A DNA stretch of 64,000 nt from Desulfovulcanus ferrireducens (GCF_018704065.1 NZ_JAGUQP010000002.1:1-64000), one strand, 5' to 3'; positions 28,187 through 38,196 are shown, numbered from the stretch's first letter. The notes: generated by a model not told the origin, from the letters alone. Numbers and translations: made by a program.

Positions 28187-29791
28187 TTAAACTTCTTTAC
28201 GGTAAGTTGTTAGTTTACGGGCCAGGGCCAGGCCCTTGTCTCCACCGCCAGCCATCCGGGCCAGCTCATGTAAAGACTTTTTGTTATCAAGTTCTGTACA
28301 CAGGGTGTATGTTTGGTCGTTTATAATCTTCTTTTGTACCTGAAAGTGTTTATCCGCCAAGCAGGCTAGTTGCGGCCAATGTGTGATCAAGATTACCTGT
28401 CTGTCCTGAGAGAGTCTTTTTATTTTCTCTCCCACTCTGGACAAGGTGATTCCTCCTATGCCTGCGTCGACCTCATCAAAAAGCAAGGTGGGCAGATTCT
28501 TTTCAGATTGCAGACCCACCAGTGCAAGTAAAAAGCGGGAAAGCTCGCCGCCGGACGCGATTTTGTCCAGAGGTTGGGGAGGTTGGCCGGGATTGGGCAC
28601 CCACAAAAGCCTGACCTTCAATTCATTTATTTGTGGATAAACTTCTTCAGAGTAGAGGTCAAATTGAATCTGGATGTGCTCGGAAAAGCCCAGGTTTTTT
28701 AATTCTTCTTCAAGGGCCTGTTTAAGGACTTTTGCTGCTTGTTTTCTTTGCTCATTAAGGCTGTCAATAATCCGGCTTAAGTTTTGGGCCAATTCCTTTT
28801 CTTTGCGCTCCAGCTGTTTTAGACTCAAGGTGCTGGCATCAAGAAAGGACAGGTTTTGCTCAATCTCCTGTTCAAGAGCCAGGATTTCGTCCAGACTTTT
28901 GTTTAATTTACGTTTAAGCCGGGCCAGCTCAAAGAGCCTGGCTTCAATGGTCTCTATATTGCTTTCCTCTGTGTCTACGGGAACAGACTTTAAGGTTCTG
29001 TCCATGTCCTGCAAAATGGCGATTACCCCGTCCATTTCTGTGTCTAGCTGGACAAATTCTTCATCTTCAGCAAGCCTGGAAATAATTTTTTGCAGCTCAT
29101 AAAGATTGTGCAAAAGATTGGTTTCCGGGCTGTGCAGGATATTGAGAGCGCGGTTGATGTTTTGGACAAAGTCTGTCCTGGACTTTAGCCTGGTGAGTTC
29201 CTCCAGAAGCTCTTCCTCTTCATTAGGCTTCGGGCTTACACGGGCAATCTCTTCCCTTTGATACTCCAGGAAGTCCTTTTGTGCAGCTAGGTGGGCAATC
29301 TTGGCTTCCAACTCCTTTTTTTCGCCCAGGACCTGGCGTAAGGCGCGCAGTGCCATTTCTTTTTGACTTAACAGTTCCGGTTTGGGCAGAAAATAGTCTA
29401 ATATTTTTGTGTGAAAAGATGGTTTTAACAATTTTTGCTGACCGTGCTGGCTGGTATGGATCAAAAGCCTGGGACGAAGAGAGAGGACCTTCTCCTGTGA
29501 ACTTAAACTATCATTAAGATAAAACCTACTTCGACCTGTACTAGCAATTAGTTCTCGGCGCAGCATGATTTCTTCATCATTCAGGATAAACAAGGCTTCG
29601 ACAACCGCTCTGTCTTTTTCCGGACGAACCATTGACACGGGAATCTTTTCGCCCAGAATAAAGTCCAGGGCTTTTAAGATAAATGATTTGCCTGCTCCTG
29701 ACTCGCCAGTGAGAACATTTAAACCAGGATGAAATTCAAGCTCCAGGTCTTCAATAAGGGCAAGGTTTTTGATGCGTAAAAGTTCAAGCAT
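28187..29791 (-). CDS. recN: DNA repair protein RecN
   Basis: 534 aa SMC-like ATPase of double-strand break repair. Walker A GESGAGKSFILKAL lies near residue 31; a long coiled coil occupies about 150-370; the ABC signature GGELSRFLLAL and Walker B LLFDEVDAGIGG lie near 420-460. It is slightly shorter than E. coli RecN (553 aa). First gene of a recN-pyrK-pyrD run. Confidence 0.95.
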   Translation of the reverse strand: MLELLRIKNLALIEDLELEFHPGLNVLTGESGAGKSFILKALDFILGEKIPVSMVRPEKDRAVVEALFILNDEEIMLRRELIASTGRSRFYLNDSLSSQEKVLSLRPRLLIHTSQHGQQKLLKPSFHTKILDYFLPKPELLSQKEMALRALRQVLGEKKELEAKIAHLAAQKDFLEYQREEIARVSPKPNEEEELLEELTRLKSRTDFVQNINRALNILHSPETNLLHNLYELQKIISRLAEDEEFVQLDTEMDGVIAILQDMDRTLKSVPVDTEESNIETIEARLFELARLKRKLNKSLDEILALEQEIEQNLSFLDASTLSLKQLERKEKELAQNLSRIIDSLNEQRKQAAKVLKQALEEELKNLGFSEHIQIQFDLYSEEVYPQINELKVRLLWVPNPGQPPQPLDKIASGGELSRFLLALVGLQSEKNLPTLLFDEVDAGIGGITLSRVGEKIKRLSQDRQVILITHWPQLACLADKHFQVQKKIINDQTYTLCTELDNKKSLHELARMAGGGDKGLALARKLTTYRKEV

Positions 29792-29808
29792 GTTATTTGG
29801 TTAAGTTG

Positions 29809-30358
29809 TTTCAATTTTCGGAGTTAATTTACGGGCACATTTTCTTTAGTGCTGACAAAGGCTTGCTTGCAGGCTATGCGTAAGAGTCTGTGGCTGAACC
29901 TTTTTATCAACTTAATTTCAAAGGTTTATTTCAGTCTTGGTTTCTTTCATGCTGGAACAAAGACTTGGACCCATCTAAAACTTGCTTGCGGACAGAGCAT
30001 AATGGGTACTTTGGGTAAACAAATATTCTTTTAATTATACCTAAGTTTGGCCATTTTCACTCAATGGGTGATGAGATTGCCACGGACAGCTTCGCTGCCC
30101 TCGCAATGACGAACTCGCTCCTGTCATTGCGAGTGGAACAAAGTGTAGCGAAGCAATCTCAAAGTTTGAACTGCAAAAAATCGCTCAATTTAAACTATAG
30201 ATAGGTATGGTCAGTATCGCAAAATATTCAGTCCATTCATCCCAATGCTCTGTTTTCTGCAAGCAAAACTCAAGATTGGGTTATCCAAGTCGTTTGTAAT
30301 GCATTTCAGAAACCAGGACTTTCAATCAGCGGTTAAAATGTGGTTTGGCCACAGACTC
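29809..30358. repeat. Composite: family 1 fragment followed by full-length family 2 MITE (29884-30358)
   Basis: 29809-29880 is a diverged, truncated start of family 1 (GAGTTAATTT...CTTGCTTGC). From 29884 runs a complete 475-bp family 2 element, with left end GAGTCTGTGGCTGAACC and right end GGTTTGGCCACAGACTC (30342-30358). It carries the nested palindromic unit at about 30044-30190, containing the paired CGCAATGACG and TCATTGCGAG arms. No clear target duplication. It fills most of the recN/glycosyltransferase spacer. Confidence 0.85.
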
Positions 30359-30437
30359 ATAGTATACTTTTTTCACAAAAGTATATACTTTATAACATCT
30401 TCAAATAATTCATCATTCAAAACCCAACATTCAACAT

Positions 30438-30466
30438 TGCCTGCAAAAATTTATTTTTTGCAGGCA
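30438..30466 (-). terminator. Hairpin TGCCTGCAAAAA after the CgeB-like gene
   Basis: 12-bp perfect stem (30438-30449 with 30455-30466) and a 5-nt loop, 11 bp beyond the stop of the minus-strand glycosyltransferase gene. The arm is A-rich, so the ascending T stretch of the stem could help termination. The same arms occur at 16974 in reverse orientation, so it is also a dispersed repeat. Confidence 0.5.
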
Positions 30467-30477
30467 CACCTGCTATT

Positions 30478-32175
30478 TCACGGGGCGAGGCCCTGCTTTT
30501 TAATCTGTTGCAAAAGCTGGACAAAGAAACTTTTTACGGTTGCATCCTTTTTCTTTAACCGTCGAAGGAAAACATCTGCTTTATTCATTTTTTGCGCTGT
30601 TTCAAAGGCCAATAACAATTCTTCCAGACCTTGGCCCAGGCGGAAGGCTTTTAAATTGGTCAACGCTAAATCAAGCCCCAAGCGCCAGTTTTCCGGTTCA
30701 ATGAGGCTTAAATGAGATTGAATCTGAAGCAAAAGTGGCTCCTGCCCTTTTTGGTTTTGGATAAGATTTAAAATTTCGTTTAATACCTCTTTGTTTTGTG
30801 GACCCAGGTATTCCGCATAAATTAGGCATTCCAAGGCGGACCGTGGAAGCATATTCCTGGGATTAAAGCGTAGACCTATGCGAAAGATTTCACCTTTGCG
30901 TGTAAGTTCTTTAGCCCAGAACAGGCTAAGTTGCAAAGGGGTGGAGGCAGGTTTAAGTTTTCGTCCATTGCTTAAGAGGTACCTATGCCAGAATTGGCGG
31001 GCCAAAGGAAGGTCATTGTGTTTTAAGGCAGCAAAGGAGCAGGCTAGATTTAGCCCCAAATGAAAATCGTATTGTTTTTGCTCTAAAATAGGGATTAAAA
31101 AGGACTTTGTCTTTTTCTCATCCTGCGCATGGAGCTCTATTAAACCTCTTAACACTTCGGGATCAATGGGTAGCTTTAAAAATAAATCAATGAGATCCTT
31201 CTTGTCTAAAGCCAGTGCCTGGTTTTGCCAGAGGAAAAAGAGAGAGAGGACAATATTTTTAAAGGCCTGCTGTTCTGACTGTGCTTTGGGACTTATTCCT
31301 TTAGCGTAGTGCAGAAGTTTTTGGGCGCGATGTATGGCCAAGTGGTTGTTTTGAATTCTTTCCCACCCGGCGCGGGCTATTGTCTCCGCATGGGTTTGAT
31401 GACATAAATAAAATTTTATGAGCTCCCTGAGCTCTAAAACATGTTCAAAGACCAGGGTTTCTTTGCCCGGGATAAATAGAGGAGTGATTTCGTCGCCCAA
31501 GTCTTGATTTAGGACCAGAGCGCCGCAGGAGGCAGCCTCAAAGGTGCGAAAGTTTACTTCTCCGGCTATGGCCTCGTTAGGAGCAAGTTTTGTTTGTCTA
31601 TAAATATCAAGCATCCGGGTAAATTCTATATTTTGGGCTATGTGCGCCTTGAACTCTTGGCGCAAAAATTCAACCAGCCACTTGCGTGCTGGCCTGTGGG
31701 CAGTTACCCGGCCGACAAAACTTAAATCATATTTTCTTTTGCTAAAATCTTTCCATTCTTTTTTTATTCCAAACCAAGGTAGCCATTTGACCTTCTCCAG
31801 TCCCAGAACTTGTAGTTTTTCTACCCATCCTTTTTGAGTGGTCAGGACAAGATCAAAATTGCGGCCATAGAATTTATGCCAGAAAGAGTTCAGGTGGGTG
31901 TCAATGGACCAGAAAATTTTAGGGCAGGAGAAATGTTCAAGGCCTAAAAGCAGGGTTCTGGGACCTAGGTTTTCCTGTTGAATAACCAGGTCGGGATTAA
32001 AGCCTTGGACATTGGGATGGTGGCTTAGATCAAGAAGTTCACCTGGTGGCGGGTTAAGATTTAAGACTTTAGCTCCGAGTTCTTCTAGGGCTCTTGCGAG
32101 GCTTAGGTGGATGCCTAAAATTCGTAATTCGTGATTTCTGGTCCGAGATTCGTATTTGTTCACAGTATTAAGCAC
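30478..32175 (-). CDS. CgeB-like glycosyltransferase with helical C-terminal region
   Basis: 565 aa. An N-terminal domain (about 20-160) includes LLLGLEHFSCPKIFWSIDTH. A GT4-like donor domain carries the family segment EVNFRTFEAASCGALVLNQD (about 208-227), matching CgeB/YkvP-type transferases. Residues 300-565 are helical and TPR-like. The first 20 residues include ESRTRNHELRILG, encoded by AATTCGTGATTTC-type repeat DNA, so the native start may be lower. It could glycosylate a surface polymer or protein; the acceptor is unknown. Confidence 0.72.
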   Translation of the reverse strand: MLNTVNKYESRTRNHELRILGIHLSLARALEELGAKVLNLNPPPGELLDLSHHPNVQGFNPDLVIQQENLGPRTLLLGLEHFSCPKIFWSIDTHLNSFWHKFYGRNFDLVLTTQKGWVEKLQVLGLEKVKWLPWFGIKKEWKDFSKRKYDLSFVGRVTAHRPARKWLVEFLRQEFKAHIAQNIEFTRMLDIYRQTKLAPNEAIAGEVNFRTFEAASCGALVLNQDLGDEITPLFIPGKETLVFEHVLELRELIKFYLCHQTHAETIARAGWERIQNNHLAIHRAQKLLHYAKGISPKAQSEQQAFKNIVLSLFFLWQNQALALDKKDLIDLFLKLPIDPEVLRGLIELHAQDEKKTKSFLIPILEQKQYDFHLGLNLACSFAALKHNDLPLARQFWHRYLLSNGRKLKPASTPLQLSLFWAKELTRKGEIFRIGLRFNPRNMLPRSALECLIYAEYLGPQNKEVLNEILNLIQNQKGQEPLLLQIQSHLSLIEPENWRLGLDLALTNLKAFRLGQGLEELLLAFETAQKMNKADVFLRRLKKKDATVKSFFVQLLQQIKKQGLAP

Positions 32176-32200
32176 CCAACTTAACCCTCCAACTCTCTAT

Positions 32201-33016
32201 CTATTTTTGTTTCAAGCGCGGATCCAAAATATCACGTAAAGACTCTCCAAGTAAATTATACCCCAAAACAGTAAGTAAGATACAAAGGCCGGGGAAAATA
32301 GATAGCCAGGGAGCAATCTCAAGGACATCTTTTCCTTCCATGAGCATGTTGCCCCAGCTAGGCGTAGGCGGTTGAACTCCCAGGCCCAAAAAACTTAAAG
32401 CGGATTCCGTGAGAATGGCCGAGGCAACCCCCAGAGTGGCCGAGACCAGGACCGGGGCCAGGGCATTAGGGAGGATATGGGCGAATAATATCCGCCATAG
32501 TCTTGCACCACACAATTTTGCCGCGAGGATAAATTCTCTCTGGCGCAAAGACAGGGTTTCTGCCCTGACCAGCCTGGCTACTCCCATCCATGAGGTCAGG
32601 CCGATAACAATCATTATGTTTGTTAAGCTAGGTTCTAAAAATGCAATTACCGCCAGAATAAGAAAAAAGGAAGGGAAACAGAGCATAATATCGACAAAAC
32701 GCATGATTATCTCATCAATAATTCCGCCAAAATAGCCAGCCAGGAGGCCTAAAAAGATGCCTATACCTACAGAAATACCCACAGCTATAAAACCAACCCA
32801 TAAAGAGACTCTGGCCCCGTAAACCAAGCGGGAAAACACATCGCGACCCAGGCTGTCCGTACCCAGCAGATATTTACTAGAAGGCGGTGCCAAGATGGCA
32901 TCAACATTTAAGCTGGTAGGATCATAAGGGGCAATAACCGGAGCTAGAAGAGCAATCAAGCTCATGCTGCCTACGATGACAATACCTAGGATAAACAGCC
33001 AATTTCTATTTTTCAC
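32201..33016 (-). CDS. Peptide/nickel ABC transporter permease (DppC/OppC type)
   Basis: 271 aa inner-membrane permease with about six membrane helices. LGTDSLGRDVFSRLVYGAR is the family N-terminal signature, and the ATPase-contact EAA-like loop is AAKLCGARLWRILFAHILP (about residues 180-198). It lies 4 bp after the DppB-type gene, with which it forms the channel. No ATPase or binding protein gene is adjacent, so the remaining subunits are elsewhere. Confidence 0.93.
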   Translation of the reverse strand: MKNRNWLFILGIVIVGSMSLIALLAPVIAPYDPTSLNVDAILAPPSSKYLLGTDSLGRDVFSRLVYGARVSLWVGFIAVGISVGIGIFLGLLAGYFGGIIDEIIMRFVDIMLCFPSFFLILAVIAFLEPSLTNIMIVIGLTSWMGVARLVRAETLSLRQREFILAAKLCGARLWRILFAHILPNALAPVLVSATLGVASAILTESALSFLGLGVQPPTPSWGNMLMEGKDVLEIAPWLSIFPGLCILLTVLGYNLLGESLRDILDPRLKQK

Positions 33017-33020
33017 CTTT

Positions 33021-34001
33021 CTAATCCCTGGAACCTAATCTAATGCGTGGGTCTGCTAAGGCATAACCAATATCAGCCAGGAGATTCCCCGCCAGGGTCA
33101 AAATTGCTCCCAGAACCAGATTGCCCATAATTAAAGGGTAATCCCTGGCCATAACTGCTTGATAAAAGAGTTGACCTAAACCAGGTAGGGCAAAAATGGA
33201 TTCAATGATCACGCTACCGCCAATAAGCCCCGGGACAGAGAGACCTAAAATGGTAATAACCGGCAAAAGTGCGTTTCTTAGACCGTGTTTAAAGATGACT
33301 ACATGGCCGGGCAACCCTTTTGCCCTGGCCGTGAGGATAAAATCCTGGCGCAAGACCTCAAGCATGGAGGTACGCATAAATCTGGACATGCCAGCTAACC
33401 CGGTGATGGTGAATACAAATACGGGCAGGGCCAAATGTTTGGCCAGGTCCATGAGTTTTCCCCAGAAAGAAAGATATGGAAAATCCAGTGAAGTCAGGCC
33501 GGCAATAGGCAAGATGGGCCAGTAAATGCCAAAGCTTAGCATAAGGAGCAGGGCCAGCCAGAATCCTGGTATGGCAAAGCCAATAAAGACCAGGATGGTC
33601 ATTAGGCGATCAAACCAGCTATTTTGATATACAGCCGAGAAAATCCCAATGGGGATACTTATAACCAGTATTAAAAACATGGAAATGAGGTTAAGGGACA
33701 AAGTCAGGGGTAGGCGTTCTTTAATCTTATCCCATACCGGGCGATGATCTCCGCTTAAAGACTGGCCAAAATCAAACCTGACAATGCGTTTTAGCCAGTT
33801 CAAGTACTGGATATGCAGGGGCTTATCCAGGCCATAAATTTTTTCCAGTCTTGCCCTGGCACCGGCTCCGGCCATGGGATTTAAAGTGGTCTGCAGGTCA
33901 GTAGGTGAACCAGGGGCCAGGTGAATGACCCAGAAACTGATGACCGTAATACCGAAAAAAATTAGTACCAGCCAGAGGAGTTTAGTTATGATCAGTTTCA
34001 T
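33021..34001 (-). CDS. Peptide/nickel ABC transporter permease (DppB/OppB type)
   Basis: 326 aa inner-membrane permease. The front GITVISFWVIHLAPGSPTD and the EAA-like loop ARAKGLPGHVVIFKHGLRNA (about 224-243) are typical of DppB/OppB, with the C-terminal DYPLIMGNLVLGA segment. Partner of the downstream DppC-type permease; substrate not predictable. Confidence 0.93.
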   Translation of the reverse strand: MKLIITKLLWLVLIFFGITVISFWVIHLAPGSPTDLQTTLNPMAGAGARARLEKIYGLDKPLHIQYLNWLKRIVRFDFGQSLSGDHRPVWDKIKERLPLTLSLNLISMFLILVISIPIGIFSAVYQNSWFDRLMTILVFIGFAIPGFWLALLLMLSFGIYWPILPIAGLTSLDFPYLSFWGKLMDLAKHLALPVFVFTITGLAGMSRFMRTSMLEVLRQDFILTARAKGLPGHVVIFKHGLRNALLPVITILGLSVPGLIGGSVIIESIFALPGLGQLFYQAVMARDYPLIMGNLVLGAILTLAGNLLADIGYALADPRIRLGSRD

Positions 34002-34067
34002 TCCACTCTTTACATCATTCCAGTTTCTTTAATTCAACATTCATCATTTAACATTAATCATCAGGCA

Positions 34068-35063
34068 TCATTCCGCTTTCAGCTTGCGGCTCATTAGTTC
34101 CTGTACTGCCTGTTTAGGATCTTTGTCTTTGAATAAAACTTCATAAACTTGTTCTGTTATGGGTAACTCTACACCGAGTTTTCTGCTTAAAAAATAGACT
34201 GATTCCGTGGTTTTAACACCTTCAGCAACGGTTCTGGTCTCGGCCAGGATCTGGCCGAGCTTTTGGCCCTGGCCTAGTTTTAGTCCCACCTGGCGGTTGC
34301 GGCTTAAGTCCCCGGTACAGGTGAGGACCAAATCCCCCATGCCGGAAAGGCCCATGAAGGTCCTTTCTTTGGCCCCCAAGGCTACGCCCAGCCGGCTCAT
34401 TTCAGCCAACCCCCGGGTAATAAGGGCGGCCCGGGCATCATGGCCAAAACCCAAACCATCAGAAATACCAGCGGCAATGGCCATGATATTCTTGATGGCC
34501 CCCCCAAGTTCTACTCCGCGATAGTCTTCGTTTAAATAGACACGAAAGTAATCTGTTGAAAGAAGCTCCTGCAGTTTGCGTCCCAGATTATTATCTGCAC
34601 AGCCAAGGCTTACAGCCGTGGGCAGTTTATGACTAACCTCTTTCGCAAAAGAAGGGCCAGAAAGGATAGCGTAATATGGTTTTTTGTCCTCAAGCACATC
34701 TTCAATTACCTGGGACATGGGTTTTAATGTCTTTAATTCTACGCCTTTACTGGCACAGATAATAATAGGATTGTGCGGGAAAAGGTGTTTATAAGTGGAA
34801 AGGACCTGACGGATAAACTGGCAGGGAATGACCACCAGAAAGTAGTCTGCTCCATCTACCACCTGAGCCATGTCCGGACTTACTCGCAGTCCTGGGCTAA
34901 GCTTTATTCCTGGCAGATACCAGGTGTTTTCGCCACGGTTTTTGATTTCCTCCACAAGCTCTGCTTCCCTGATCCACAACCATGTGGTCAGTCCTTTTCC
35001 AGCGAGCATGTTGGCTAGGGTAGTGCCCCAGCTACCTCCTCCGAGAACGGCAACTTTAGGCAT
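34068..35063 (-). CDS. gpsA: Glycerol-3-phosphate dehydrogenase [NAD(P)+]
   Basis: 331 aa cytoplasmic enzyme making sn-glycerol-3-phosphate for phospholipids. The Rossmann loop VAVLGGGSWGTTLA is at residues 4-17 when started at 35063. GGAGG lies 5 nt before this ATG. The longer reading from 35189 would translate a GTGTTA repeat as Thr-Asn repeats and is rejected. The catalytic GAIKNIMAIAAGISDGL segment (Lys near 192) is intact. Confidence 0.95.
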   Translation of the reverse strand: MPKVAVLGGGSWGTTLANMLAGKGLTTWLWIREAELVEEIKNRGENTWYLPGIKLSPGLRVSPDMAQVVDGADYFLVVIPCQFIRQVLSTYKHLFPHNPIIICASKGVELKTLKPMSQVIEDVLEDKKPYYAILSGPSFAKEVSHKLPTAVSLGCADNNLGRKLQELLSTDYFRVYLNEDYRGVELGGAIKNIMAIAAGISDGLGFGHDARAALITRGLAEMSRLGVALGAKERTFMGLSGMGDLVLTCTGDLSRNRQVGLKLGQGQKLGQILAETRTVAEGVKTTESVYFLSRKLGVELPITEQVYEVLFKDKDPKQAVQELMSRKLKAE

Positions 35064-35078
35064 TGGGCCTCCAATTAT

Positions 35079-35112
35079 AGTGTTAGTGTTGGTGTTAGTG
35101 TTAGTGTCAGGG
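35079..35112. repeat. GTGTTA short tandem tract in the gpsA leader
   Basis: Degenerate hexamer repeats (TAGTGT/TTAGTG) of about five units lie just upstream of the gpsA ribosome site. Related GTGTTAGTGTCAGTG DNA encodes part of the GspH leader at 40894-40916. Copy number may vary between strains. Confidence 0.7.
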
Positions 35113-35192
35113 ATGGAGGAGGTCAAGTGTTTACAGTATGTCGAGGACGCCAGTCTTTGAGGTTGTGACATTATATGCAAATAACGCAAAAC

Positions 35193-36053
35193 CTAAAGCC
35201 ATGATACTTTAGGATTTGCAATGGTACCCTGGATATTCAGGCGAATTTTTTTTCTTTTAGACATCAAGGGTTTAAGTGATTGTGGGAAATTTTTTAGATT
35301 TGAACCAATTTTTAGTTCGACGGCTAGATTTATCCTGCTCGAATTAATATTCTTGTTTAGGAAAATACTTCCCTTAATTTTTCCGTTGATACCAGCCAAA
35401 CTTACAGGCCCTTCTTTTATCTTTAACACCCCGTTTTTAATGGTAAATTTTATGGTTGTCTTTATGTCCTGCAAAAGAATATTTTTAAATAAGGGGGTAT
35501 CAAAATTTATATTACAGTTAATTATTTTTATGTTGCCTTGGCCGCCTAACCTAGGCAGGCTAAAATTTTTAGGGTATTGGAGATTAATAGTGCTGTCTAA
35601 ACTCCCGTCAATCGAATTAATATATATATCTTTGAGGTAAGCGATGGAATCAGAGAGGCGAATGTCTTTTAATTCTACTTTTAACTCACCAATTTTCCAG
35701 TTTTTTATTGAATCAAAAATAGCGTTAATGAATATTTTCCCATCCCATAGCTGGGTATAAATATTGAATTCCGGGATGCCTAAAAAGAGACTCGATGGAT
35801 TTAATTTAAGGTTCGGATTTGATAAAGTTAGAGGAGGGAATTTTGGAGTTTTGATAACTAAACTTTGAGCTTTTAGTCCTAAAAAAGCACTTGGAGCAAG
35901 GGATGTTAAGCTTACCTCTAAATTGAGTGCACGGCTTAAATGTTGGGAAAGTCTCTGTTCCAGAGTTTTGAACGGAAAAGTAAAAATAATAGTGGCGGTT
36001 ACGGTGATTAGAGCAAGTACCGAATAGAGAAGAATAAGCTTTGATTTTGACAT
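35193..36053 (-). CDS. gspN: Type II secretion system protein GspN
   Basis: 286 aa envelope protein. It has one N-terminal membrane anchor (about residues 7-27) followed by beta-rich periplasmic sequence like AsmA-type proteins (GPVSLAGINGKIKGSIFL). It matches the GspN variety found in delta-type T2SS operons. Last gene of the operon; its exact role in secretion is not established. Confidence 0.75.
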   Translation of the reverse strand: MSKSKLILLYSVLALITVTATIIFTFPFKTLEQRLSQHLSRALNLEVSLTSLAPSAFLGLKAQSLVIKTPKFPPLTLSNPNLKLNPSSLFLGIPEFNIYTQLWDGKIFINAIFDSIKNWKIGELKVELKDIRLSDSIAYLKDIYINSIDGSLDSTINLQYPKNFSLPRLGGQGNIKIINCNINFDTPLFKNILLQDIKTTIKFTIKNGVLKIKEGPVSLAGINGKIKGSIFLNKNINSSRINLAVELKIGSNLKNFPQSLKPLMSKRKKIRLNIQGTIANPKVSWL

Positions 36054-36113
36054 AAATATGAACCTGCTACAAAAAGACCTGTAGTTTTTTGCAGTGTTGC
36101 ATTTTTTAGTTCA

Positions 36114-36632
36114 TCAATCCTGCTTCAGGATTGAACATGTTATATCAACATCCAAGAGCCCGGTTTTTTTTTCAGTGCGGATTATCAATCGATCTATACT
36201 GATGCCGTAAGGCGATGATTCTATTTGGGTAAGGAATGGTATTAGCTTTCCGAGTCTGACTTTTTTTAAACGGAGGTCAACAATTTCCATGGATACACCG
36301 TTGTTAATGTTTTTGGACGATGGACGCAGGAAATCAACATTTTTTTTGACCTGGTTCTGAGTGGCCAGGCGGTCTAAATAGGAAAAAAGGGTGAAGTTAC
36401 GAGGGAGATTGCCTTGGCTTGGTGTAGGTTTTAAATTTGTTTCTAAAATTTTTTTTAACTGGCTTTCCAACCTTAAAAGTTTCTCAAGTCGAGTTGTATT
36501 GATGGTAATGGTTTGGTCCAGTCTTTTTTGGTAGTTGACGAGGGGTATTACAGCCCATTGCCATATGGCCAAAACAAGTATTATTCCCGCAAAGAGTAAA
36601 ATTACAATTTTTCTCTGTGTGTTACTTATCAT
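36114..36632 (-). CDS. gspM: Type II secretion protein GspM-like
   Basis: 172 aa inner-membrane protein: one membrane helix (VILLFAGIILVLAIWQWAVI, about 9-28), a short coiled coil and a periplasmic ferredoxin-like domain (FLTQIESSPYGISIDRLII). Its place between gspL and gspN and its length are those of GspM, which steadies GspL and GspE at the inner membrane. Sequence similarity in this family is low, so the call rests largely on position. Confidence 0.75.
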   Translation of the reverse strand: MISNTQRKIVILLFAGIILVLAIWQWAVIPLVNYQKRLDQTITINTTRLEKLLRLESQLKKILETNLKPTPSQGNLPRNFTLFSYLDRLATQNQVKKNVDFLRPSSKNINNGVSMEIVDLRLKKVRLGKLIPFLTQIESSPYGISIDRLIIRTEKKTGLLDVDITCSILKQD

Positions 36633-36708
36633 TATTAGACAATTTAGTTTTATAATTTAGGTTCTGAGCATTTAGCCTTGCTGGTTTTGTGACTTTTCTT
36701 TTTCTATT

Positions 36709-38196
36709 TTAAAATGATTTTGTATCACATGAAAGATCGATGTGTAAAGCGAATGCAACCTGTCTATTTGTATCTGTTTTAGCTCCTTTAATTTCCACCT
36801 TTTGAAACAAATCTATACTTTCAAGTGATTTTTTAATTTTGTCTACAGTAAAAAAAGAGTCAGTTATTCCCTGGATTCTGATATGTTGATGGTCTGCTGT
36901 AAAGTTTTTAAATTGTACAGCTAATGTTTTTGGTACCTGAGAGCTTATTAAATTTAAAATTTCTATCGTTTTTACTTTCGAGATAGATAAACCTTTGTCG
37001 TTTATGTTTAATTGTTGAATTTTTGACTTAAATAAACTGATATATTGTATTGGAGTTAATTGATCTTGAATGTCTTTAAAGTTTCTTGAAATCACTTCAT
37101 TCATTTTATTGTAAATTTGGTTTAATCTTTTTTCCTTAATATAAATATGAGATATATAACTGAAGGAAATACTAGCAAGTAATATAAATAGTGATATTAT
37201 TATTGTTTTGATGTTGTCTTTATATTTGTAATAATGTTTGTATTGTGATTTATTTTGAATAAAATTTAAAGTTTTTGCTTTTTGTCCAAAACCAAGGAAC
37301 AGGCCCAGATTTGGATAAAACTTCGGGATATCTTTTTTGCTAATAATTTGAAATAACTTAGAATGAAAATTTAATTTATAAATTTCTTGTACAGGGATGC
37401 TGAGTTTTTTTTCAATAGAGTCAGGTAGATTTTCCGGGTATGGACCTGAAATTATAATTTGTTCTATGACAAAATCTATTGAGTCGTTGTCTGCTTTAAG
37501 TAAAGATATTTTTATTTTGTCGATAAGATGATCATGATTGCTGCTATAATTTGTGTTTGATATGTCGTTTGGCGAGCTGTTTTTATGTAGCTTCCATTTA
37601 AACTCATGTCCTTCTATAAGTTTATTACTTTCTATGCATAGCAAAAAAGCGCATTCTGGTTCAAAGTGAAGGAGCATGTATCTTTTTGGCCTGGGTTCTG
37701 CTATATTACTGCAGAGGGATAAGAGAGAAGAGTAGGGCAGGTCTATGAGAAAAGGATATATATTAACATCTTCAAGGGCTTGGACCAGCTCATCTATTTC
37801 CTGTTTTTTTATGCCCAGGCATAATATTTGTTGGTTTTGAGCCGCATCTTTTAGGGTAGGTATAAAATCATAGTAGAATTCATCCAGTGGAAAAGGAAGG
37901 CTATCCTCAAGCTCTTGAGGCAGAATTTCGGAAATTTTGTTTTTGTCAGAAAATGGAAAGGTCAACTGCCTGAGAAAATAGCTTTCTGGTAAAATCGAGA
38001 GCAAGAGACAATCGTAAATTAACTTTTTTTCTTCAAGTTCCAATTTGATGCTTTGAGCTAATTCAGATTTTGATTTAATACCTGACAATTTTTTTTGCCA
38101 GCAATTTACATCTGTTATTTGCCCCCATTTTTTTTCTACAAAAAGAAAGTTTAAATAGGAACTTGATATGTGCAGGGTTAAAATTTTTGATAACAT
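36709..38196 (-). CDS. gspL: Type II secretion protein GspL
   Basis: 495 aa bitopic protein. An actin-like cytoplasmic part (about 1-330) recruits the ATPase GspE, a single membrane helix lies at about 337-360 (TIIISLFILLASISFSYI), and the periplasmic region ends in a ferredoxin-like domain. FPFSDKNKISEILPQELEDSLPF recalls the PilM/GspL fold. Codon use is more AT-rich than in gspD or gspE. The stop touches the gspK end region directly (shared base region at 38196). Confidence 0.82.
   Translation of the reverse strand: MLSKILTLHISSSYLNFLFVEKKWGQITDVNCWQKKLSGIKSKSELAQSIKLELEEKKLIYDCLLLSILPESYFLRQLTFPFSDKNKISEILPQELEDSLPFPLDEFYYDFIPTLKDAAQNQQILCLGIKKQEIDELVQALEDVNIYPFLIDLPYSSLLSLCSNIAEPRPKRYMLLHFEPECAFLLCIESNKLIEGHEFKWKLHKNSSPNDISNTNYSSNHDHLIDKIKISLLKADNDSIDFVIEQIIISGPYPENLPDSIEKKLSIPVQEIYKLNFHSKLFQIISKKDIPKFYPNLGLFLGFGQKAKTLNFIQNKSQYKHYYKYKDNIKTIIISLFILLASISFSYISHIYIKEKRLNQIYNKMNEVISRNFKDIQDQLTPIQYISLFKSKIQQLNINDKGLSISKVKTIEILNLISSQVPKTLAVQFKNFTADHQHIRIQGITDSFFTVDKIKKSLESIDLFQKVEIKGAKTDTNRQVAFALHIDLSCDTKSF

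Noticed and set aside
35064-35189. N-terminal extension of GpsA with Thr-Asn repeats
   Set aside because: Translation of the GTGTTA tract; the ATG at 35063 has a perfect ribosome site and gives the normal GpsA start.
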